The notes beneath the pieces are model-generated. The model saw nothing but the letters and a program-made list of their open reading frames with translations. It was not told the origin of the DNA and did not search any database. Shown here in pieces: positions 57,159 to 64,000 of a DNA stretch of 64,000 bases; within the stretch, counting starts at the first letter, position 1; each line of letters starts with the position of its first letter. Position numbers and translations under genes: made by a program. Where the stretch lies: assembly GCF_035222485.1 (NCBI RefSeq), contig NC_085920.1, forward strand, positions 7,860,001 to 7,924,000, in the 5' to 3' direction. Source of the stretch: Podospora pseudoanserina (Eukaryota; Ascomycota; Sordariomycetes; Sordariales; Podosporaceae).

Positions 57159-58603
57159 TATTGCCAGAGCCTGGCAACGAACGTGAAAGAGGATGTCGGA
57201 GTCTATCTCTTAATCGCAATCGAGAAAAGAAGTGGCACGTCGCGACTGCCGAGAAGTGCCGTTGCTTTTCTCGTTGATGTTCCTGGGAAACAAAGGCGGA
57301 ATTGTGGAGAAAATGCTGCTTGCTGTCAGCGGCCCGCGGTGGGTCCAAACAAGGTGTGGGTCAAAAGGTGGTACCTGACCCTTGTCTTTCGCCAACAGCT
57401 CCCTCAGCTCCAAAACCTCGATATCACGGTCACATTTTTTTGAGCAAATAAACACTGATAATTCGTGCTAAAATCTGATTATGTCCTGTACGTCACCTTT
57501 TCCGGCGCAAAACTCCCCAAGAGTTTAAGGGGAGGCAGAGGCTCCGATCTCCAACGTGGTGCGTTGCCAGCCAAGTGAGCCACGTGAACCTGTCCGCGTC
57601 CTTCCGCAGCTCATCGACCCGATAAGCATTGGCTTCTTTCTCGCCAGACTCAACATCTCTTCATCCCTAGCATGTAAAAGTCTGGTCAGGCACCAACGCT
57701 CTCTTCTTCTCCAACTCAAGACAAGCTTTCGCCGCGGCATCCGCCCTGACACAGAATCCATATATACTTCATGTATCTCATTCATCCACTCTCCCAGTCT
57801 TCCCCAGCCGCTACAAAACTCCGGTGCCTTTTCCAACCTCAGTGTAATCCAGCCATGCTTGAGAAGGATATCCCGTCTGGGGCCTTGCTTCCAAAAGGGC
57901 ACCCCGAGCTTCTTCATTTGACGTTGCGGCGACAACACAAAACAGAACCTCAGCCACGACCCGCAAAGTTCTCGAAACCATGTCTTCCACTGCCGCCTAG
58001 GGGACATTGGCCCTGTCACGATGTCGAACGGGTGAGTAGCGTTCTCTTTTCCGCAATAAATCCCCTGCCAGAAGAACTTCGAAGTCTCTGAAACACACGA
58101 ATATCGTAAAGAGCCAACATCTATTCAAGTGTAAAAACGTCAGTCAAAACTTGAAGGAACGTAGTCTGCGCCGTGGCCGAGCTTGCTAGGTATCACACTA
58201 CTCGAAAAGTCTGTCGGCCCTATCAGTTGGGTGAACAATTCACCGCCACATGGCACCTGCAAGCGCCAGTTGAAGATGGGGATCCAGTGACCCTCGAGTA
58301 CGTACTCCCATCACCTCAGGTAGGGAATGCGCGATGTAGCAGCTTCGAGGTTCAACTCCGAAACACACCACTTGATTCCCGTGGAGACAGTGGCTGAGGT
58401 GTATTGCGGCATTGACAAGCAAAACTGATGCAGGCTGATCCGAATTGGACACATGTATCAACAGTTCATCATTGCTCCTCGTTTTTCGGCTGACGCAAAG
58501 CTCTACTCATTTTTCGTCGGCTTGTATGTTTTGTCCACAACGCTTGCCGTGGAATATCAACTCTTCAAAAGTTTCTGCCTGCCATCCCACACCATGTTTT
58601 CAC
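57159..58603. other. Intergenic region with doubtful exon-like frames
   Basis: Upstream of the F-box gene. On the minus strand, 57530-57990 has protein-like pieces in a second frame (EEARGALLEARPQTGYPSQ and, lower, ADAAAKACLELEKKRALV), but stops and poor splice sites prevent a gene model. No RNA gene was recognised. Confidence 0.35.
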
Positions 58604-59564
58604 TCAGCCAGCCCACACAGCAGGCCCGGGAGGCTTGTACTCAAGTAGCCTCATATCCTCCACTTTGACGGATCCAAGGACCATCTGGTTCCCAGGAAGC
58701 CGAATCCCTTTCGTCTTGTTAGCAAGATGCAAGCATCTCTCTCCGAACCGGAGTCTTCAACGAGGTAACTCACCTGGATCATCAATCTCATACGTCCCCG
58801 GAAACCTTGCAAAGCCGGCTGGACTCCCGCCGCCCTCGCCCATAATATTGACATGAGCACAGTTGACAAACCACTGGCTGTAGTTGTACGAGTCCGTCGG
58901 CCAGAACTGTTCGATCCGCATGAGATACTTCCCCGGTGGTGTCGTCAGCGGAATGCTAAAGTTGAACTGTTTCCCTCTGTCAGTCCCATCCACACCACGA
59001 AGAGATGGGGGTCTGAATGATCATCCATGGTAACTCACATCGCCCTCCCCCGACAACAACCAAGAATTATTGTCCTTCGGCCCCGCAACCGCAATCTTGA
59101 ACCAATCCCCATCCCCACGATAGTTCTCAACATCGTCCCCGGGTGCCCTCGATAGGTAAATCTGTGCGGGCCCTCTGTGGTAAAACTCCCCGCCAGGCCC
59201 GTAGGCATCCCAGCTGACTCGGAACCCGACTTCACTTCCCGCAATGACATCAGCTGTGGAGGTGTTGGCCGCAGCAGCAAAGGCCTTCCTGCCGCAGGTG
59301 ATGTCCGGATGGTGGACGTCCATCTGGGGTATGGTCTTGTGGTATTGGCCCCAGGGAAAAATCTCGTCTTCGTAGTTGGGACCCATGACGTCGCGGACGT
59401 AGAGCCATTCCGGGGTGGCGGTTTGGTTGACGAGGAGGATGCCCATCGTGTCTGGACTGTCAGGACAACTCGTTCGTGTTAGGCTGCGGAGGGTTGAGCT
59501 TACTGTGAGCCAGCACCTCAGACATGAAGAACCAAGCCAAAAGTCCCAGAAGTTGTGGCTTCAT
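58604..59564 (-). CDS. AA9 (GH61) lytic polysaccharide monooxygenase, no CBM
   Basis: Exons 59564-59504, 59451-59039, 58966-58774 and 58707-58604 give 256 aa. A short signal peptide ends in SEVLA before HNTMGILLVN, placing His at the mature N-terminus. The second copper ligand is in EFYHRGPAQIYL. The position of the axial Tyr (AQFYMTC in the other AA9 here) reads SQWFVNC, so Tyr appears replaced by Phe. TPPGKYLMRIEQFWP, GFARFPGTYEIDDPG and EYKPPGPAV complete the fold. It acts outside the cell on cellulose or related glucans. The gene lies on the same strand as, and about 560 bp downstream of, the lactonase-like gene. Confidence 0.9.
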
Positions 59565-60127
59565 GCTGTTTGAGCTTCAGGTTATTTTCAATCCAAAAGT
59601 GCCCTATTCAAGGTGGTCAGAAACGTTCCAATCTTCTCCACGCCTTCCGCCCTCTAAATACTCCAACGTTCTGCATCGAGATCGCTCATTGGAATCAAGA
59701 AAGCAGACCAACAGTAGAGACGGCATGCCATAGCCAACTCCGACAAAGGATGGGAGTTAATATGGCGGCTATCAAAACTGTAGGATGCGGGGAACACTCT
59801 CCATCCGTTGACCGAAAGAGGATGAGAAGGATTTAGAGTGCAACACTATTATGAGCTCGTGCCGGCAAACACAATCGGGTTTTTGTTGTGATTGTGAATG
59901 ACGGATATCATACGGTACCACCCTGAACCCCCAGGGTTTGCGAAAAAAAGAGAAAAAGGGGGTTGATCTCACTACAGCTGCCCATGGTGCAATAACAGGA
60001 GAGTATTCATTGAAATACGGTCAAAGCAGAAGAGTTACTATCGAATAATAACACCCCATCAGGCAACACCCCAGCCTCACTACCGCTGTGCTCTCCCGCA
60101 GCACGTCTCGTCCACATTGGACACCGA
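59565..60127. other. Spacer between AA9 and lactonase-like gene
   Basis: Promoter region of the AA9 gene and 3' end of its upstream neighbour. No element recognised. Confidence 0.5.
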
Positions 60128-61700
60128 CTAATACAACCTCCCCGGAAAAGCACCCTCAGCTTTCAACCCGCCCACAAAGTACAACTCCGTCTCCGCCAAC
60201 AGCACCATCCTTCCCTTCCCCGCGAACTGAAAGTTGGCCACTCCCTTGCCCAGGAATATCTTTCCAATCAACTTCCCTGATGGACTATAAACTTGCACGC
60301 CATCTGCACAGCCCACGTAGACGTTGCCCTTTGTATCCACATTGATCCCATCTGGTATACCAGGTGTGATAAACGCAAAGGTTTGTCTGTTGGACAAGGT
60401 CCCATCCCTGGAGACATCAAATCGGTAACTAATTGTGTCAGCGGGCTGTGAACGAAACAACAAAGATCAACTAACATCGTGGAGGGATTGTTATACTCCA
60501 TCCCTCTGAAAGCCTGCGCTACCCCGCTGTCGGTCACATAAAGATGTGACCCCGATGGTGAGAATTGAATGCCGTTTGGCATGCTGAATCCATCCGCCAC
60601 CACAGTGACAGCTCCAGTAGCCTCATTGAAACGCCACACCTGCTTTGGAAAGCCGGGTGCAGGCCGAAAATCTTGAACGAATCCGTAGGTAGGGTCGGTG
60701 AAATAGATGTCACCATTTCGGGGGTTGACTGAGGCGTCGTTGATGGAGTTGAATTGCCGACCAAAGTAGTTGTTCAGCATGACTAGATATCCTCCTGCCG
60801 TTAGCACGTGATAAGCACTCGACGCGCGGAGACTACCTGACCGACCTTTTGTATCATAAGGAGGCTCTGGATCCATAAGGTAAATGGCAGGAGGAATGTT
60901 CTCCCCCTTTCCTTGTCCGACAAAGAGCAACTTGTTCTTGTAGTTTGTGCCCCCTATTTTGGTATTCAGTCTGATGCGTTCGTCAAGCACGTGCAAAATA
61001 CAACCCTACCGTTGGGGTTCATAACCTTGGCCCCGTCAGCCGCGGTCACATCCTCAATCTGAACAGATCCGCTGGCATTTCTCTGGCTGGTGATAGCCCG
61101 TGTGATGGCAGACAATTTGATCTTCTGAATGATGGCTGATTTTTGCATCCCTGTTCCGGCAGCTGGCGCACCTGCATTTTGACAAAAGAACATTTCATCT
61201 GTGGATGGATTCCTGCATCATATGTTAGCCGAGTAGTCGTTGCCATGAGCTCAAACACGCTGTCGGTTGACTTACCACACTGGAGCCTCGTGAAACAAGG
61301 GGTCGCCATCGGTGTGGTTCAGCAGCGTCAAGGTTGGGTTGGGCCCAATAATATCCTCGAACTCCTTGCTGTAGATGTGAAAGGGCTGGGCAACTAGAGA
61401 CTCTATTGTCGCATTTGGTGGTGCGAATGGCTGTGTTGGACAAGATACCGATGGTTAACTTGACATCTTGGCTGGCATGATGAAAGGGATGAAAAGATCA
61501 CACACAATCCAAGCAATGAAACCTCCATATTCTGACGGCGGAGGAACAGTCGGGAGAACATTAAAGGCCCTTTGATCGATCCTTTGTGCCTGGGCCGCAA
61601 AACTTTGCCTTTCGGCATGAAACAAGTCTGGAGTGCTGATAGCGACGCCTAGAAAGACGGCTGATGACAGGAAGCTTTTGCCGAACTGTAATGGTGGCAT
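60128..61700 (-). CDS. Secreted SMP-30/gluconolactonase-like lactonase
   Basis: Six exons (61700-61506, 61430-61276, 61212-61010, 60953-60846, 60782-60472, 60445-60128) give 429 aa. The hydrophobic N-terminus (FLSSAVFLGVAIS) looks like a signal peptide. SMP-30 enzymes are six-bladed propellers hydrolysing sugar lactones with one divalent metal. Matching pieces are HEAPVWNPST (metal-ligand Glu), LNNYFGRQFNSINDASVNPRNGDIYFTDP (Asn and Asp region), PNGIQFSPSGSHLYVTDSG and PDGINVDTKGNVYVG. The donor of the fifth intron (GTTGAT) is weak. The substrate is unproven; aldonolactones made by C1-oxidising LPMOs are a reasonable guess given the AA9 neighbour. Confidence 0.88.
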
Positions 61701-62884
61701 GGTGCACAGTCTGAATAGGGTCTATGGAAGGTGCTTCCAGATCGTGGATGTCGGTATCTCTGTGTCTTGCACGAGAAGGAGACATTCTTCAGCAAAGCAA
61801 GATAGAGGGGGAGAGCCATCATGTAGTTACTCCGAATCCTACATCATAACCCCACTCGACCCCTGACACGGGTACCACAGGGCGTAAGACGGGATCTGCA
61901 TACATCCGCAATCCATGTGAAGATCGATATCTCATCCGAAATTCTGCCCAAGGGTGCCGTCGGACCGGCGCGGAGGTCCGGGCGCTGCGGCGGGCACCAC
62001 CCCTTTGCGGTGGCAGGCTGGATAGATGTTTTATCTCCCCATGTCGAGACTTCCAAGGCTATCAATCATCATCCGCAATTGACCATGCTTGTCTCCCAGG
62101 CACGAACAACCACTTCTTGAGCCTCCAAACATCATGTCTTGTCGAGAGAGCAGGGCGGTGATGGTAATCCAGGGCCCGCAGAAACCATCGTGGTCCTGGA
62201 AACGTGCAACAGGCTATTGCTGCTGTACACAATCAGTTGAACAGACTGGGGGTCTTCTGGGGTGCGGATTTTGGCTTGGGGTGTGGTTCTGGGTCTCCTC
62301 GTAGATGTAGCAGAACTGGCCCTGCGCGTTGAAGATCGTTTTGCGGCTGGGAAACTTTAGATTTTGTTGATCGCGATATCTTGGGATCAGGCTTGGGGAT
62401 TATCTGTTGGGTCTGGGGCTGCTCGTTCCACAAGAGCCATGCACGAGGTGAGCTCTTGCTCTTTCGGTCAAGATATTCAATTTAGGGTTTGCATCTTCCT
62501 CGCACAACTTTCATTTCCATCCTTTTGGCAGCTGCGATGTTCACTTTTTTCAAACTGGGTCCAACATCCCTGGATGTTATCATAATCAATCAATGTGAGC
62601 CACGCCCTTGCCTCCTACTGGAGCATTTTTGTTCTCAGCTAAGAATCCGGGCAATGTGTCTGGTGTACCTAGACTTTGATATTTGATTATTGCGCTATGC
62701 TGTTTAACCAACACCGCCTTTTGAGCCAACATAGTGCGAGGTCTTTGGACTTGATCAGCTCGGTGCCAAAGTAGAGTTAGAGAATGCTTCTTCTCGTCTA
62801 GTCCGTCCTGCCATACCACCGGCTGCTTCAATCATTCACCAAACCAACGCTTGTAAGGCTGTGTTATTCTTACTATCGACTTTT
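61701..62884. other. Intergenic region, about 1.2 kb
   Basis: Separates the lactonase-like gene from the reductase. No gene or repeat recognised. Confidence 0.5.
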
Positions 62885-64000
62885 TCAAATTATCGCCTCT
62901 GATTCCTCAAAACTCGCAAAGAATCGCGCACTATCCACCACGCTATCCCGAAACATCACCCAGTCTCTCCCCAACGCTTTCCTTGCTGGCTCGGAATTAA
63001 ACTTCTTCATTGCCGCCCTCGTTTTCTTGACCTCCTCAACCTTCCCTGCAGACGCCTCCCTGATAACACCTCTCAGATTATCCCCGAACTCCTCCCTCAA
63101 AACCTGCGCCATCTGACCAGGACTAACATTATCCTGCGCCACAAGCAAAAGCCTCTCCCTCCTCTTCTCCTCCCCATCACCCACAGCCAAGTCATTCGCC
63201 ACAGTCCTCACCACCACCTCCGCCACATCCCTAACATCAACAAAAGTCCCCCTAATGACGCTCGCCTCGGGGACCTCGCCTCCATGCATCACATCCCAAA
63301 TGTCCTTCACCCGCATGCTCAGCCCAGACAACGGGCTCGGCATAAACAACGGCGGCCCCAACACAGGACTGGGACAAAAAGTCGTGACATTCACCGCCTT
63401 CCATCTTGGATCATTCTTGTCATCGACGATCTTCCAGAGTGCCTTTTCTGCAGCGGTTTTGCTGGCTTGGTAGGTGATGTAACCGGGTGTGTTGTCCCCC
63501 AGCTCTGCCACCTTGGCCTCGGCTTCTTGGTTCCAATCTGCCGAGGCAAAAACGTGATCCGGAGAGCGGTAAGGGGGTGGTGAGTACACTGCGCTGATGG
63601 AGGACATGAACGCCACTGATTTGATCTTGGTGGGGGCCTCAACGGCGGAGGCGAGTAGGGAAGTGGTCCCGTCAACGGCGGCCTTCATCATGGGGGCTGG
63701 GTCGCCGTCGGCCATCGAAACCGGAGAGGCGAGGTGGGCTATGGCTTGGACACCTTTTTGATGTCATGATCAGGTCATCAGTAAAGACAGGAGCACGGGA
63801 AGGAGGGACCTGCCTTGGACCGCATTGTCAAACGCCCCTTTGATGGTAATGTCAGGAACCTCGACTATCTCGACCTTGCCGCCGCCTGCTTTCTGGGGTG
63901 TGGACAATGCGCGAAGCAAGGACTCGACATTAGGAGAGGTTTTGTTTCGGACCGTGCCCCTGACGCTGAAGCCGGCCTGGAGGAAGCGGGCGGCGGTGTG
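62885..64000 (-). CDS. Extended SDR reductase (dihydroflavonol/methylglyoxal reductase-like), 5' end outside window
   Basis: Exon 63753-62885 holds AHLASPVS, SVAFMSSISAVY, the catalytic Tyr/Lys in TYQASKTAAEKALW and the loop FCPSPVLGPP. The upstream exon runs from 63814 off the window at 64000 (FLQAGFSVRGTVRN, after the Rossmann motif that is not in view). The intron uses a GC donor (GCAGGT) and an AAAAAG acceptor, which restores NAVQGVQAIAHLASP. The family reduces aldehydes or ketones with NADPH. The C-terminus ends ARFFASFEESEAII. Substrate unknown. Confidence 0.87.

Noticed and set aside
57525-58019. 164-codon minus frame upstream of the F-box gene
   Set aside because: Arg/Trp-rich with no motif. 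The second frame with better-looking pieces has stops and no good splice sites, so no gene was called.
1-64000. CRISPR arrays, rRNA, integrated viral or LTR elements
   Set aside because: No spacer-repeat array, rRNA segment, long terminal repeat pair or retroelement-type protein motif was seen. The short tandem arrays have no unique spacers.

Overview
The window is nuclear DNA of a filamentous ascomycete, most likely a Sordariomycete and perhaps Sordariales. The basis is short introns (about 45-80 nt) in most genes, a hac1/hacA-type UPR regulator, a HET-ankyrin gene, a Zn2Cys6 activator, AA9 (GH61) cellulose monooxygenases, a 21-kDa complex I subunit and short AT-rich, RIP-like tracts. I place about 22 protein genes, one initiator-tRNA-like gene, two decayed genes and three loci of one dispersed 21-bp minisatellite. 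Exon boundaries were fitted by hand from splice signals and reading frame; most multi-exon models close to a whole number of codons.

Region 1 (1-8256) groups three oxidative enzymes: a carotenoid/stilbene-type dioxygenase, a decayed vanillyl-alcohol-oxidase-like gene and an intact alcohol (methanol) oxidase ending in a peroxisomal SRL tripeptide. Together they suggest a lignin-aromatic and methanol catabolism locus. Region 2 (8257-17240) holds the UPR bZIP gene hac1 with its non-spliceosomal intron and two overlapping frames, a long gene-poor stretch and a DUF427 gene. Region 3 (17243-25302) is housekeeping: an ESCRT-III subunit, the Ski2 RNA helicase, the fork-protection factor Csm3/Swi3 and a complex I subunit.

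Region 4 (25786-38350) has an AA9 LPMO with a CBM1, a decayed aminoglycoside-phosphotransferase-like gene, an initiator tRNA copy one base short in the anticodon stem, a HET-ankyrin gene beside a minisatellite, a Zn2Cys6 factor, a C2H2 protein and the mitochondrial adaptor Mcp1. Region 5 (38677-48145) has a spliced 102-aa cysteine-rich secreted protein, an ATP-grasp enzyme, an acetate transporter of the GPR1/FUN34/YaaH family, a mitochondrial-looking SDR and a SWIRM protein. Region 6 (48146-64000) starts with about 6.9 kb in which I see no gene. It continues with an F-box protein, a second AA9 LPMO, a secreted SMP-30/gluconolactonase-like protein on the same strand, and an extended SDR reductase cut by the window edge.

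The best leads are the three-locus 21-bp minisatellite, the VAO/alcohol oxidase/dioxygenase locus, the LPMO-lactonase neighbours, four GC-AG introns in 64 kb, and the dual-frame hac1 locus.
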